Below are positions 9,443 through 18,394 of a stretch of DNA of 64,000 nucleotides, one piece after another. Every line of letters begins with the position of its first letter. Positions within the stretch are counted from its first letter, which is position 1. The notes beneath the pieces are model-generated. The model was not told the DNA's origin and ran no database searches. It saw only the letters and a program-made list of their open reading frames with translations. The position numbers and the translations under genes are program-made. The DNA lies in the NCBI RefSeq assembly GCF_017312725.1, contig NZ_BOPO01000151.1:62001-126000 (forward strand), in the 5' to 3' direction. Source of the DNA: Actinocatenispora comari (lineage in GTDB: Bacteria > Actinomycetota > Actinomycetes > Mycobacteriales > Micromonosporaceae).

Positions 9443-10637
9443 CCGGTCCGGAGCGCCGCGGCCGGCCCGCCTGTCCGTCACCGACGCGATCCGGTTGGGC
9501 GGTGCCGGTCTGCGGACGCGGCCGCTGCGGGTGATCCTGTCCGCCCTCGGGGTGGCCATCGGCATCGGGGCGATGATCGCCGTGGCCGGCATCTCCACGT
9601 CCAGCCGCGCGCAGCTCGACCAGCAGCTGGCCCGGCTCGGTACCAACCTGCTGACCGTGGTCCCGGCACAGACGCAGACGGGCGAACCGGCTCAGCTGCC
9701 GGTCGAGTCCACCCGGATGATCCGGCGGATCGGCCCGGTGACCGCGGTGTCCGCGACCGGGGAGCTGACCGCGCACGTCTACCGCAACGACCGGGTACCA
9801 CCCGGCCAGACCGGCGGCATCGACGTGCTCGCGGCGAACGCCGCGCTGCCCGGCACGGTCTCCGCCCACCTCGCCGCCGGCTCCTGGTTCAACGCGGCCA
9901 CGGCGCGCTACCCGGCCGTCGTCCTCGGCTCCGTCGCGGCCCGCCGGCTCGGCCTGCCCGGCCCTGGCGTACGGGTGTGGCTGGGCGATCGCTGGTTCGT
10001 CGTGGCCGGCGTGCTGCAACCGGTGGCGCTCGCGCCGGAGCTGGACAGCGCCGCGCTGGTCGGCTGGTCCGCGGCACGCACGTACCTGCACTTCGACGAC
10101 CATCCGACCCGCGTCTACGTGCGCGCGGTGGAGGAGCAGATCCCGGCCGTACGCGCGGTGCTCGCCAACACCGCCAACCCGCAGCGACCCGGTACCGTCT
10201 CGGTTTCCCGGCCGTCGGATGCGTTGCGCGCCAAGCAGGCCACCGACGCCACCCTCACCGCCATGCTGCTCGGCCTCGGCGCGGTCGCGCTGCTGGTCGG
10301 CGGCGTCGGAGTGGCCAACACGATGATCATCTCGGTGCTGGAGCGGCGCGCCGAGGTCGGGCTACGCCGCGCGCTCGGCGCCACCCGTGGCCAGATCAGG
10401 CTGCAGTTCCTCACCGAGTCGCTGCTGCTGTCCGGGCTCGGCGGCGCCGGCGGCGCGGTCATCGGCATCCTCGGTACGGCCGGTTACGCGACGAGCCGAG
10501 GGTGGCCGGTGGTGGTACCTGTCTGGGCGTCGGTCGGGGGCATCGCGGCCACCGTGCTGATCGGCGCACTCGCCGGCCTCTACCCGGCGGTCCGCGCCAG
10601 CCGGCTGGCGCCCGCCGCTGCCCTGTCGATGCCCTGA
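9435..10637 (+). CDS. MacB/FtsX-type ABC transporter permease
   Basis: About 400 residues from GTG 9435, overlapping the ATPase stop. One N-terminal helix ([21 protein letters not shown]), a large extracytoplasmic MacB_PCD domain, then three C-terminal helices starting at [21 protein letters not shown]. The cytoplasmic coupling segment [18 protein letters not shown] is the FtsX/MacB signature. It forms the membrane half of the exporter with 8651-9442. Confidence 0.9.
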   Translation: MGDRSGAPRPARLSVTDAIRLGGAGLRTRPLRVILSALGVAIGIGAMIAVAGISTSSRAQLDQQLARLGTNLLTVVPAQTQTGEPAQLPVESTRMIRRIGPVTAVSATGELTAHVYRNDRVPPGQTGGIDVLAANAALPGTVSAHLAAGSWFNAATARYPAVVLGSVAARRLGLPGPGVRVWLGDRWFVVAGVLQPVALAPELDSAALVGWSAARTYLHFDDHPTRVYVRAVEEQIPAVRAVLANTANPQRPGTVSVSRPSDALRAKQATDATLTAMLLGLGAVALLVGGVGVANTMIISVLERRAEVGLRRALGATRGQIRLQFLTESLLLSGLGGAGGAVIGILGTAGYATSRGWPVVVPVWASVGGIAATVLIGALAGLYPAVRASRLAPAAALSMP

Positions 10638-10641
10638 GCGA

Positions 10642-10674
10642 CGTGCCGTCCGGTGTCCGCGGCCGGACGGCACG
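10642..10674. terminator. Bidirectional terminator
   Basis: A 12-bp perfect stem, CGTGCCGTCCGG (10642-10653) with CCGGACGGCACG (10663-10674), between the convergent permease and sigma-factor genes. It can serve both strands. Confidence 0.75.
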
Positions 10675-10703
10675 CCAGGTCGTTCGCCGGCCGGCGGTGG
10701 CCA

Positions 10704-11660
10704 TCAGCCGGCCGGCCCAGCCGTGCTGGCAAGGTGCGGGAGGCCGAACCGGGGGAACAGCGACGGGTCGTGGATCATGTCGATCCGGGCGACCCCGTCC
10801 GGGCCGAGCGTGAGCAGTTGCAGGGTGTGCGCGCGGGCCACGCCGCCGTGGCCCCGCACGTACAGCCCGAACGCCGGCTGGCCGTTCGCCATGGTCGGCA
10901 GCAACCGCCGGCCGGGCCGGGTCAGCCGCCGGCGCAGGAACTCCGCCACGTGGTCCCGGCCGCGGAACCAGGTCGGGATCGGCGGCATCTCCAGCACCGC
11001 GTCGGCGGCGAGAACCCGTACCAGCTCGTCGATGTCGGCGTTCTCGAACGCCGCCGCGTACCGGTCGAGCAGGGTGCGGCGCGCCGGATCGGCCGGCTCG
11101 GCCAGGTCGTACCCGTCGGGTGCGGTACGGGCCAGCTGGGCGCGGGCCCGCTGCAGCGCGCTGTTGACCGCCGGGACGGTGCTGTCCAACAGATCGGCGA
11201 CCTCGTCGGCGTGGAACACCAGCACGTCCCGCAGGATCAGTACGGCGCGTTGCCGGGCCGGCAGGCGCTGCAGTGCGGCGACGAACGCGAGCCGGATGCT
11301 GTGCCGCGCCTCGGTGATCGCCGCCGGATCCAGCTCGGTCGCGGAAACCGGCTCCACCCAACCGATCTCGGCGTCCCGCGGGTCGATCGGGCCGGCCGGG
11401 TCGGTGGCCGGTGCGCCCAGCCCGGACGGCAGTGCACGACGCGCGCGGCCCTCGATCGCGCGCAGGCAGGCGCGGGTGGCGATCCGGTACAGCCAGGTGC
11501 GTACCGACGAGCGGCCCTGGAACGCGTCGAACGCGCGCCAGGCCCGCAGGTAGGTCTCCTGCACCGCGTCGTCGGCGTCGTGCGGCGAGCCGAGCATCCG
11601 GTAGCAGTAGGCGAACAGTTCCCGCCGGTACCGCTCCGCCGCGTCCTCGAACGCGGTCAC
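10704..11660 (-). CDS. ECF sigma factor with C-terminal SnoaL-like domain
   Basis: 318 residues. Sigma region 2 (YRRELFAYCYRMLGSPHDAD, then AVQETYLRAWRAFDAF) and region 4 (ALQRLPARQRAVLILRDVL, then DEVADLLDSTVPAVNSALQR) are clear. A fused NTF2/SnoaL-like domain (about 200-300, LLDRYAAAFENADIDELVRVL) follows, as in the SigJ/SigG group that lacks a classical membrane anti-sigma factor; there the extra domain acts as a built-in regulator. The start overlaps the stop of the upstream SnoaL-like gene, so the two are co-translated. Confidence 0.88.
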   Translation of the reverse strand: MTAFEDAAERYRRELFAYCYRMLGSPHDADDAVQETYLRAWRAFDAFQGRSSVRTWLYRIATRACLRAIEGRARRALPSGLGAPATDPAGPIDPRDAEIGWVEPVSATELDPAAITEARHSIRLAFVAALQRLPARQRAVLILRDVLVFHADEVADLLDSTVPAVNSALQRARAQLARTAPDGYDLAEPADPARRTLLDRYAAAFENADIDELVRVLAADAVLEMPPIPTWFRGRDHVAEFLRRRLTRPGRRLLPTMANGQPAFGLYVRGHGGVARAHTLQLLTLGPDGVARIDMIHDPSLFPRFGLPHLASTAGPAG

Positions 11661-12286
11661 CGGCCGACCTGTGCGGTGTCGAACACCACCGTGTCGGCGG
11701 CGACCCGACCGCCCCGTACCGTGACGTGGTCGACGGTGCGCAGGGTGCCGAACGGGCCGGTGTGCATGTCGTGGCAGACCACCGCGCTCTCGTCGTCGCC
11801 GAACGCGGCCACCACGTCGATCCCGGTCACCACCTCGGCGAACTCGCCGATCGCCGCCGCGACCGCCGCCGCACCGGTCACGCGGGTACGCGGGCTCTCG
11901 AAGACCACCTCGTCGTGCAGCAGCGCGGTCACCGTCGCGAGGTCACGCTTGCCGAACGCCTCGACGAACGCCACCGCGACCGGCACCGCCGCGCCGACCG
12001 GCCGGTACTCGCCGAGTACCGTCGCTGTCCGCCGGGTCGGCCCGTCCGCCAACCGGGCACCCAGATCGCGCTGGAACCGCCCGAACGCCTCGACATCCGG
12101 CAACACCGGATCGCCGGTGGTCGTCGCCAGGTGCACGAACTCCGTGCCGTCCACCTGCATCGCGGTGTAGCCCAGCCCCGCCGGCCGCTCCCGCCGCAGC
12201 TGCGCGAACACCGCCTCGATCAGCCGCCGGTTCTCGGCCGCCGCGTCCTCGTGTGTCCGGTACCGCACCACAACCGTCTCGCCCAT
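11657..12286 (-). CDS. NTF2/SnoaL-like domain protein coupled to the sigma factor
   Basis: About 209 residues from ATG 12286 (MGETVVVRYRTHED). The N-terminal third looks like a small ferredoxin-like fold; the C-terminal half (VAVAFVEAFGKRDLATVTAL, then FGTLRTVDHVTVRGGRVAAD) is a SnoaL-like barrel. The 4-base overlap with the sigma gene suggests it either senses the signal for, or is regulated with, that sigma factor. No catalytic assignment is possible. Confidence 0.7.
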   Translation of the reverse strand: MGETVVVRYRTHEDAAAENRRLIEAVFAQLRRERPAGLGYTAMQVDGTEFVHLATTTGDPVLPDVEAFGRFQRDLGARLADGPTRRTATVLGEYRPVGAAVPVAVAFVEAFGKRDLATVTALLHDEVVFESPRTRVTGAAAVAAAIGEFAEVVTGIDVVAAFGDDESAVVCHDMHTGPFGTLRTVDHVTVRGGRVAADTVVFDTAQVGR

Positions 12287-12560
12287 CGCGCGCTCCCTCG
12301 CCTCCGTACCCGTCACCGGTACAGATCCGTCGCGCCACCGAAACTCATCGCCGCCCCGGACGATCCGGTTCCCGCTCACCGCCTCGCCGTACCGGGCCCG
12401 CGGGCCAGCGCCGGCGAGTCAGTGCTGTCCGGTGAGCGAGGTCGGAGGCGCGCGACCTGGTCGGCGCGGCCGGAGGTGTGTGCGGTGTGGCCCGGGGCGG
12501 CCGGGCGAGCGCGGTCGGTCGGCGCGGTCGGATGTGTGCGGGCCGGCCGGTGCGGGTGGG

Positions 12561-13520
12561 TCAGTGCGGGCGGGTCAGGACGCTGACGGTACGCAGGTCG
12601 CGGTGCGCGGCGTGCGTCTCGGCGATGCCGGCGAGCGCGTCGCGGCCGAGCGCCCGGTACGCGCCGACGAGCAGGGCGAGACCGCGCTCGCGGTACTCGT
12701 CCGCGTCGAGCCAGTGCAGCTCGCCACCCACCGCGAGGGCGTACGCCGGCTGCCCGGCGGCGAGCTCGCGTTCCGCGTCGGCGATCAGGCCGTCCGCGTC
12801 CGGCCCGCCGGCCCGGAAGATCCGCAGCCGCTGCTCCGAACGCGCCAGCCGCGGATCGCCGGAATCCGGTGGCAGCGAAGGGAACAACGACACCGCGGTC
12901 GCCTGCCGCGGCGACCGTGCCCAGGTGGGCAGTCCGTCCGCGGCCACCGCCTCCCGGTCGGCCGCGGCGAACCAGTCCAGCGCCGCCGACAGCGGCCGGA
13001 GTTGCCGGGCCTCCGGACCGTCGGTGCCGTAGTCGGCGGCCACCGCGTCGATCCGGTGCCGGAGCTGGACGAGCAGCGTGGCCGCGCCGTTCGTCCACGT
13101 CTCCGCCGAGTCCCGGGCCCAGTTGAACACCACGAACGCGGGCAGCTGCGCCGGATCGTCGTACCACAGTCCGAAGTGCAGGCCGTCCGAGTCGCCGCTG
13201 AGCACGGTGACGAACTCGGCCGGATCGCACCGGTACCGGCCGTGCAGCCGCTCGTCCAGCCCGTCGGCGCCGACCAGCGACAGCCCGTCCGGCGCGAGGT
13301 ACTCGGTGAGGCCGAACGGGGCGACGCCGAGCTGGTTCAGGCCCGCCCGCTCGGCGTCGTCGGCGCTGTGCCAGAGCGCGGCGAACACCGCGAGATGCCG
13401 CGGCACTCGCAGCCCGTACGCCCGCTGCACCCGCTCCTCGACCGCCGGGAACCGGGACCGGATCTCCGCCAACGTCCGCGACCGCCGCGCCTCGTCGTCC
13501 ACCGCCGCATCGTAGGCCAC
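12561..13520 (-). CDS. HPF1-like (DUF2228) ADP-ribosylation family protein
   Basis: 319 residues. The central part (YRCDPAEFVTVLSGDSDG, then LHFGLWYDDPAQLPAFVVFN) recalls the core of HPF1/DUF2228, the eukaryotic partner that completes the active site of PARP1/2 for serine ADP-ribosylation. That comparison is from memory of the family pattern (DPPEF, HxGYxRDxP, VxxN) and needs a profile search. The C-terminal 100 residues (ADAERELAAGQPAYALAVGG) form an extra helical domain. It is divergent from kptA, an enzyme of the ADP-ribosyltransferase fold, with only 62 bp between starts. Bacterial members have no known function. Confidence 0.5.
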   Translation of the reverse strand: MAYDAAVDDEARRSRTLAEIRSRFPAVEERVQRAYGLRVPRHLAVFAALWHSADDAERAGLNQLGVAPFGLTEYLAPDGLSLVGADGLDERLHGRYRCDPAEFVTVLSGDSDGLHFGLWYDDPAQLPAFVVFNWARDSAETWTNGAATLLVQLRHRIDAVAADYGTDGPEARQLRPLSAALDWFAAADREAVAADGLPTWARSPRQATAVSLFPSLPPDSGDPRLARSEQRLRIFRAGGPDADGLIADAERELAAGQPAYALAVGGELHWLDADEYRERGLALLVGAYRALGRDALAGIAETHAAHRDLRTVSVLTRPH

Positions 13521-13582
13521 CCGGGCCAGCGCCGGTGATTACCTTGTCGCGCAACGACTCTGGCATCGTTACCATCGGCGGC

Positions 13583-14134
13583 ATGGTGGTCGACGACGTG
13601 ACGTTGAGCCGGGCGGTGTCGCACGCGCTGCGGCACGAGCCCTGGCTGTACGAGCTGGAGCTCGACCGGGAAGGCTGGACACCGGTCGACCAGCTGCTGC
13701 ACGCGCTGCGGGAACGCGGCGGCGACTGGGCGGCGGTCGACCGCGACGCGGTGCGGCGGATGATGGCCTCGGCCAGCAAGCAACGCTTCGAGCTCGACGG
13801 TGACCGGATTCGCGCCCGGTACGGGCATTCGCTGGCCGGCCGGATCCACCTGACCCCGGGCACGCCGCCACCGCGGCTGTTCCACGGTACGGCGCCGGAC
13901 ACCGTGCCGATCATCCGCACGCAGGGCCTGCGCCCGATGGGCCGGCAGTACGTGCACCTGTCGGTCGACGTCGAGACGGCGCGCTCGGTCGGGCAGCGCA
14001 AGAGCGGCCGGCCGGTGCTGCTGGCGGTCGATGCGGCCGCGGCGGCCGCCACCGGGGTCGTCTTCTACCGCGGCAACGACCGGGTCTGGCTGGCCGACGC
14101 GATCCCGCCCGAACAGCTCGAACCGTTGGCCTGA
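13583..14134 (+). CDS. kptA: RNA 2'-phosphotransferase (KptA/Tpt1 family)
   Basis: 183 residues from ATG 13583. KptA transfers a 2'-phosphate from RNA to NAD, releasing nicotinamide and ADP-ribose 1'',2''-cyclic phosphate. Expected signatures are seen: LSRAVSHALRHEP near the N-terminus, SKQRFEL and RYGHS in the RNA-binding part, LFHGT, the GRQYVHLS segment and the C-terminal VFYRGNDRVWLAD. Bacteria lack the tRNA-splicing pathway that needs this enzyme, so its natural substrate is open. The neighbouring HPF1-like gene is divergent. Confidence 0.9.
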   Translation: MVVDDVTLSRAVSHALRHEPWLYELELDREGWTPVDQLLHALRERGGDWAAVDRDAVRRMMASASKQRFELDGDRIRARYGHSLAGRIHLTPGTPPPRLFHGTAPDTVPIIRTQGLRPMGRQYVHLSVDVETARSVGQRKSGRPVLLAVDAAAAAATGVVFYRGNDRVWLADAIPPEQLEPLA

Positions 14135-14235
14135 CGCCGGTCCGACCGGCGGCACGGTGGGCCGTTGGCCGGCAACCGGAATCGGATGGTTGGCCCGAAT
14201 CAGGCGATCCGCCGTAGTCGTCGCGACCGGGCGGA

Positions 14236-14394
14236 TAGATTACGAGAGGTGTCGGACCACGCACTATCTGAAGAATGGCGACGCGGGGGTTCCGCGTACA
14301 CGGTGCGTGCCGGCACCATGACGTGGTCGACACCATCCCCCCGGTGCTCGAACTCGAAACCGCCCCGCTCGGCTCCCGCCGGCGGGGCGGTTTC
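14236..14394 (+). ncRNA. Possible short leaderless transcript or sRNA ending in a hairpin
   Basis: In the 353-bp gap after kptA, TAGATT (14236-14241) fits an actinobacterial -10 element. A GTG follows seven bases later at 14249 and an intrinsic hairpin closes the segment at 14356-14394. This could be a small RNA or the mRNA of a leaderless small protein beginning VSDHALSEEWRRGG. No -35 was recognised and the reading frame passes through the hairpin, so support is weak. Confidence 0.2.
14356..14394. terminator. Hairpin terminator between kptA and the DUF1330 gene
   Basis: GAAACCGCCCCGC (14356-14368) pairs perfectly over 13 bp with GCGGGGCGGTTTC (14382-14394). It lies between convergent genes and may act in both directions. 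Confidence 0.75.
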
Positions 14395-14487
14395 ATGCCC
14401 GGCCCGGAACCGCCGAACGCCGCGCACCCACGGGCCGGTGCCGGTGCCGGGTCGTCGGTCCGTCGTGGTCGGCGCGGGCCCCTGGCG

Positions 14488-14778
14488 TCAGTCGCCTTCG
14501 ACGATGACGACGTCGCAGTCGATGTGATCGGTGCGCAGCGGCCGGATCCGCACGTACTCCGGCGACTCGTACCAGCCGCGGGCGTGCTCGACGTCCGGGA
14601 ACCGGATCACCACCGCATCGCCCGGCCAGCTGCCCTCCCGTACCTCCAGCGCGCCGCCGTGCACCAGGAAGGTGCCGCCGAACGGATCGAGGGTGGCCTG
14701 CACGAGCTCCAGGTACCGCCCGACCTCCGGCGGCAGCGGGTCCGGCGGGCGAAGCTGCGCGATCACGTACCCAGCCAT
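14488..14778 (-). CDS. DUF1330 domain protein
   Basis: 96 residues, the normal length for this dimeric alpha-beta barrel family. The order YVIAQLRPPDP, FGGTFLVHGGALEVREG, AVVIRFPDVEHARGWYES and IRPLRTDHIDCDVVIVEG matches DUF1330 throughout. The family has no established enzymatic function. Single gene with its own divergent promoter region facing the lipoprotein gene at 14987. Confidence 0.88.
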   Translation of the reverse strand: MAGYVIAQLRPPDPLPPEVGRYLELVQATLDPFGGTFLVHGGALEVREGSWPGDAVVIRFPDVEHARGWYESPEYVRIRPLRTDHIDCDVVIVEGD

Positions 14779-14986
14779 GGTTCGACTCCTGTCCCGGGCC
14801 GCCCCGCAAACGCCGTCGGGGGACCGCCCGTACTGGCAGCAATGAGACAGAGGCCACGCTAGCCGTCATGATCGTCGCCGGTCGGCGAACTGTCCGAAAC
14901 ACGCAGGTACCCGTCGTCGGGACCGGTCCCGCCCGGCCGGCCCGATGCTCGGTACCGGTGACGATCCCGGGACGGAAGGCGATCCG

Positions 14987-15721
14987 ATGACACGCGTGGG
15001 CCGGCTCGGTACGGTCGTCGTCCTGCTCGCGGCGCTCGCCGGCTGCGGCGCCCAGCAGCACCGGCCGACCACCGGCGAGCTGATGTCCCGGTACTTCCGG
15101 TCCACCCACGTGCGGCACGACCTGTACGCGGGAGCCACCAGCGCCGACCGGCTCGCCCAGTTCGCCGCCGAGGGCGGCCCCGAGGCCATCGTGGCCAGCA
15201 TGTTCAGCGTGTACGAGTGCATCGACGCCGACTACCTGGAGCAGCAGCGCGAAGAGGAGCGGTACCGGACCTACGCGGGCGCCTGCCCGACCGCCGACGC
15301 CCAGCGGCGCGCCGAGCGCTTCGCCGGCCGCGACGGCACCGTGTACACCCGGCGGATCCTGATCGAGCACCACGACGGCAGCCTCGACCTCGGCACCGTG
15401 TACGTGCCCAAGCGCCGGCACGGCGGCACCGAGCTGGTCGACCGCGACGGCGGCGAGTACCGCAGCCTGGACGACTTCCGGCAGCACAACGCGACCCTCC
15501 ACGGCGACGACTGGATCGTCACCCTGCAGCAGATCACCTCGGTACCGGGCCACGGCCGCATCGTCACCGTCACCGGCCACACCGCCCCCGACCGCCGCCC
15601 CTGGCTGTACGCGGGCATCGCCCTGGCGCTGCTCGTCCTCGCCGGCGCCGCCCTGCTCGTCGTCCGTGCCGTGCGCCGCCGCCGCACCCCCGACCCGCTG
15701 CTCGAACGGTGGTCCGCCTGA
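14987..15721 (+). CDS. Lipoprotein with a C-terminal transmembrane helix
   Basis: 244 residues from ATG 14987. Lipobox LAGCGA follows a hydrophobic signal, and a second hydrophobic helix (WLYAGIALALLVLAGAALLVV) near the C-terminus ends in basic residues, so both ends are held in the membrane. The middle is a soluble extracytoplasmic domain with two cysteines (YECID, GACPT). I do not recognise the family. It is the last protein gene before the tRNA. Confidence 0.7.
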   Translation: MTRVGRLGTVVVLLAALAGCGAQQHRPTTGELMSRYFRSTHVRHDLYAGATSADRLAQFAAEGGPEAIVASMFSVYECIDADYLEQQREEERYRTYAGACPTADAQRRAERFAGRDGTVYTRRILIEHHDGSLDLGTVYVPKRRHGGTELVDRDGGEYRSLDDFRQHNATLHGDDWIVTLQQITSVPGHGRIVTVTGHTAPDRRPWLYAGIALALLVLAGAALLVVRAVRRRRTPDPLLERWSA

Positions 15722-15787
15722 GCCCCGCCGTACCGCCCGGAGGAGCCGGAACCGGCCGTGTTAGAGTTACCGCCGGTTTCACCAACT

Positions 15788-15860
15788 GCGCCCGTAGCTC
15801 AACGGATAGAGCATCTGACTACGGATCAGAAGGTTGGGGGTTCGAATCCCTCCGGGCGCA
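15788..15860 (+). tRNA. tRNA-Arg (anticodon ACG)
   Basis: A full 73-nt cloverleaf without encoded CCA. Acceptor arms are GCGCCCG and CGGGCGC; the D-stem is GCTC/GAGC; the anticodon stem is TCTGA/TCAGA around loop CTACGGA, giving ACG; the T-loop is TTCGAAT in the arm GGGGGTTCGAATCCCTC. A T-run follows directly. tRNA genes of this kind are common integration targets, and the sequence downstream changes from core-like to accessory character. Confidence 0.97.
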
Positions 15861-16491
15861 CCCTTTTTTCCACCCTTGAAAAGGTCCTGACCAGGGACGT
15901 TACTTTTTTGCGAACTCTTCTCATGTTCGATGATCATCGACACAGTGCCCGAGTCGTGCCCGAGCGGTGCCCGAGGCAGGTCGAACCCAAGATCAAATTC
16001 CACAATGTGGGATCCCTCTCCGTACCGAGAAGAGACTACGTTATGTAACTGCCGCGGGGAGATGCCTGGGTTGTGCGAGGTCGAGGTCGTAGCCCGACCG
16101 TCATGGCGGCCCACCACCCGAACCGGTAGCCACGACACAAGGCCCCTCACTTCGGAGGGGGTCTCAGCTCCGGCTACCAGTCCGCCGAGCCAGCATGACC
16201 GCCCTTGCCTAGCCTGACGCCCACGATGTCGGCGCACGCCGACCTCGGCGACGCCTGGTCATCGACTCCGTATAGGTACTGGGTGGCCGACCGGTTCAGA
16301 TGCTCGATCGCGGAACCCGCGACATGCCCACCGGACCCTGAAACGGGCCGATAGGCCCCGGAGCGAGACAGGGCTAGGTTAGGGCTGCGGGCTTGTTCGC
16401 CGGATGTCGACGCCGGTGAAGTTGTCGCCCGGGCGGGTACGCAGGCGGGTTCTTGGCCTGTGGCTGCGGCGGCCGGGCCGATGATCACGAT
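15861..16491. other. Gene-free stretch behind the tRNA
   Basis: No credible coding frame was found in these 630 bp; the open frames include spurious ones made by the tRNA antisense. It holds a T-run after the tRNA, the 9-bp triple repeat at 15945-15975, and a small hairpin with CCCCTC (16143-16148) and GAGGGG (16155-16160). The position and content fit the edge of an integrated element. Confidence 0.5.
15945..15975 (+). repeat. Three direct 9-bp repeats, 11-bp period
   Basis: GTGCCCGAG occurs at 15945-15953, 15956-15964 and 15967-15975, with two-base spacers. One helical turn separates the copies, so a protein could bind all three on one face. Located 85 bp after the tRNA-Arg, they resemble integrase/excisionase arm sites or iterons; no such protein is encoded in the window. 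Confidence 0.6.
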
Positions 16492-17526
16492 GTGCCGTGG
16501 GGTCACCCGCCGATCGAACTGATGCTCGCCGCGCCGGTCGCCGAGCTACCGATGTCGAACCCGGCCGGCGGTAATCGGTTCGAACCGAAGATGGACGGCT
16601 GGCGCACGGCCGTGGTCTGCACCGAGGAGCGGCGGCCACAACTGAGATCCCGCAACGGTAAACGCCTCGACGCCTATCTGCCGGACCTGCGTCGGGCGAT
16701 CACGCAGCTTCCCGCACGCACCGTCTTGGATGCCGAGGCGGTGGCCTGGAATCCTCGTGGCTACACGGACTTCGCTGGGTTGCAGCGGCGGCTGGTCGCA
16801 GGCCGTGGCCTACAGCTTCACGCGGCCCGGTTCCCGGCCTACCTCATCGTGTTCGACGCCCTGATCATCGCTGCCCGCGACTGGCGTGACCGGCCGCTGG
16901 TCGAGCGTAGGGAAGCGCTGGAACAGTTGCTGGCCACATCGCCGGATAGGTTGCTGCTGTGCCCGCAGACCGACGATCTCGCCGAAGCACAGGCCATGGC
17001 GGCCGAGATGCAACCGTTGGGGGCAGAAGGACTCGTCATCAAACCGGCCGCCAGCCGCTATCGGGGCGGCCGGGCTCGTACCCGTAGCCCTAATCGGTGG
17101 ACCAAGTGGAGGCTGCGACACTCCGCCGAGGCCGTGGTCGGCGGGATCACTGGCAGCCGTGCCCGACCGGAAACCTTGCTGCTGGGCCGTTTCGATGCCG
17201 AGAACCGACTGCGCGTGGTCGGCCAGACGACCCGCCTGTCCGACGGTCAAGCCGCCGAGATCGCTCCACTGCTTCAACCTCCCGGCATCGGTCGCCAACG
17301 CCCTACTCATCCGTGGCCGCAGCCACTTCCAGCCGGGCGCCTGACCCGCTTCGGACAGCGGGATGCGTTGCCTTACAAGCAAGTCGAGCCAGACCTCGTG
17401 GTGGAGGTGTCGGCTGACACGGCATTCGAACTGGGGCGCTGGCGACATCCGCCGCGGTACCAACGAGTTCGAGCAGACCTGTCGCCGTGGTCGACTCCGC
17501 CCCACCGCTGGGATATCGCAGACTGA
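16492..17526 (+). CDS. ATP-dependent DNA ligase
   Basis: About 344 residues. The nucleotidyltransferase motif I is EPKMDGWR with catalytic Lys near residue 33. Further motifs follow in order: RSRNGKRL (motif Ia/II area), TVLDAEAVAWNP (motif III), LIVFDALI (IIIa), EGLVIKP (IV), and RSPNRWTKWRLRH (V). The OB-fold part has LLLGRFDAENRLRVVGQTTR. It resembles the small LigC-like ligases without extra domains. Start choice is uncertain: GTG 16492 (VPWGHPPIELMLAAP) fits homologues better than the ATG at 16453. First gene of the island; suggests an element-borne repair function. Confidence 0.85.
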   Translation: MPWGHPPIELMLAAPVAELPMSNPAGGNRFEPKMDGWRTAVVCTEERRPQLRSRNGKRLDAYLPDLRRAITQLPARTVLDAEAVAWNPRGYTDFAGLQRRLVAGRGLQLHAARFPAYLIVFDALIIAARDWRDRPLVERREALEQLLATSPDRLLLCPQTDDLAEAQAMAAEMQPLGAEGLVIKPAASRYRGGRARTRSPNRWTKWRLRHSAEAVVGGITGSRARPETLLLGRFDAENRLRVVGQTTRLSDGQAAEIAPLLQPPGIGRQRPTHPWPQPLPAGRLTRFGQRDALPYKQVEPDLVVEVSADTAFELGRWRHPPRYQRVRADLSPWSTPPHRWDIAD

Positions 17527-17565
17527 TCGCATGCCGAGAACGAACTCCGACCCGCAGGTTCTGCG

Positions 17566-18060
17566 GTGCTCGTGGCCACCGCCGAGCACCCCGACGACAC
17601 GTGGTGGCGGCTGGAGCGCCCGACGTGCGAGAAGTGCGGGCGGCCACGGGTCTGCCACCCGCAGTTCCGGATGGACGATCGCCGGTGCGGCAGGTCCGTA
17701 CCGTCCGGCTCAGCTGCGCCACCGAGGAGTGCGAGGTCGACATCCCGCTTTGCGGCGGGCAGTAGCCGGATGCCACCGCGTCGCTGCACCGGCCCGGCAG
17801 ATGGTCATCGGGTGGACGCCGATGAGGAGCGGCGCGCCGCGGTACGCTGTCGCCCGGCTGGAAGATCCCGGACGGCATCGCGGAGTACCGCCGTCGCGGC
17901 GCTGGCGGGCGGGGCCCGGGCCAGGCACGTCGCGTACCCGACCCGGCCGCGGGAGCCGTGGCTTGTCGTGTTCACTGACGCCGGCGGCGACATCGCCGAG
18001 CTGACGATCCCCGCCGCTTCCGCCGCTGAGGCGGTCGGACAGATGGAGCGGCGCGCTTGA
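17566..18060 (+). pseudogene. Probably frame-disrupted small zinc-finger protein gene(s)
   Basis: The start (LVATAEHPDDTWWRLERP, then CEKCGRPRVCHP) and the end (EPWLVVFTDAGGDIAELTIP) of this frame look like real protein, but the middle is Arg/Ser-rich and unnatural. In another frame a good continuation (VRTVRLSCATEECEVDIPLC) ends at 17765. The simplest reading is one or two small genes with frameshifts. The Cys spacing CxxC suggests metal binding. No family assigned. Confidence 0.35.
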
Positions 18061-18256
18061 TCAGCTTCCGTCGGCGCGGGTTTCGCGGAGGATTACAGGG
18101 TTTGTAGTTTCGTAGTTTCGCGAGCGCACGAAAAACCCGAACTACCTCACTAGATTTCCTGGCGATTAGATAGACGGACGACAGTGCGACCACGGTCGAC
18201 GTTGCAAACACCCAAACGTTAAAATTCACGTTTAGGATTTCCGGTAGGTATTTCAT
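17972..18256 (-). CDS. Small predicted membrane protein in an AT-richer patch
   Basis: The first 65 residues (MKYLPEILNVNFNVWVFA, then TSTVVALSSVYLIARK) form one transmembrane helix followed by a basic, cytoplasmic-looking tail. Base composition is clearly lower in GC than all neighbours. TATAAA lies about 30 bp upstream on the minus strand. The last 30 residues are Arg-rich and overlap the opposite-strand remnant, so the natural end may be earlier. No homologue recognised. Confidence 0.35.
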   Translation of the reverse strand: MKYLPEILNVNFNVWVFATSTVVALSSVYLIARKSSEVVRVFRALAKLRNYKPCNPPRNPRRRKLIKRAAPSVRPPQRRKRRGSSARRCRRRRQ

Positions 18257-18394
18257 CGCTGCGCACCAGGGTTTCCGGCGCAGGTTTTATACCTGGTAAC
18301 CCTACTGGTCTCGTGTATCAAGTTTCCCCGCGTTAGCATAGGGATAGTCCTTCGAACAGCGCAGCACGCACAGGCGCCGGGAGGGGACGAGGTG

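Noticed and set aside
15779-16237. Minus-strand open frame of 152 codons over the tRNA-Arg
   Set aside because: Its text (GGIRTPNLLIRSQMLYPLSY) is the well-known spurious translation of a tRNA antisense strand; no real protein features.
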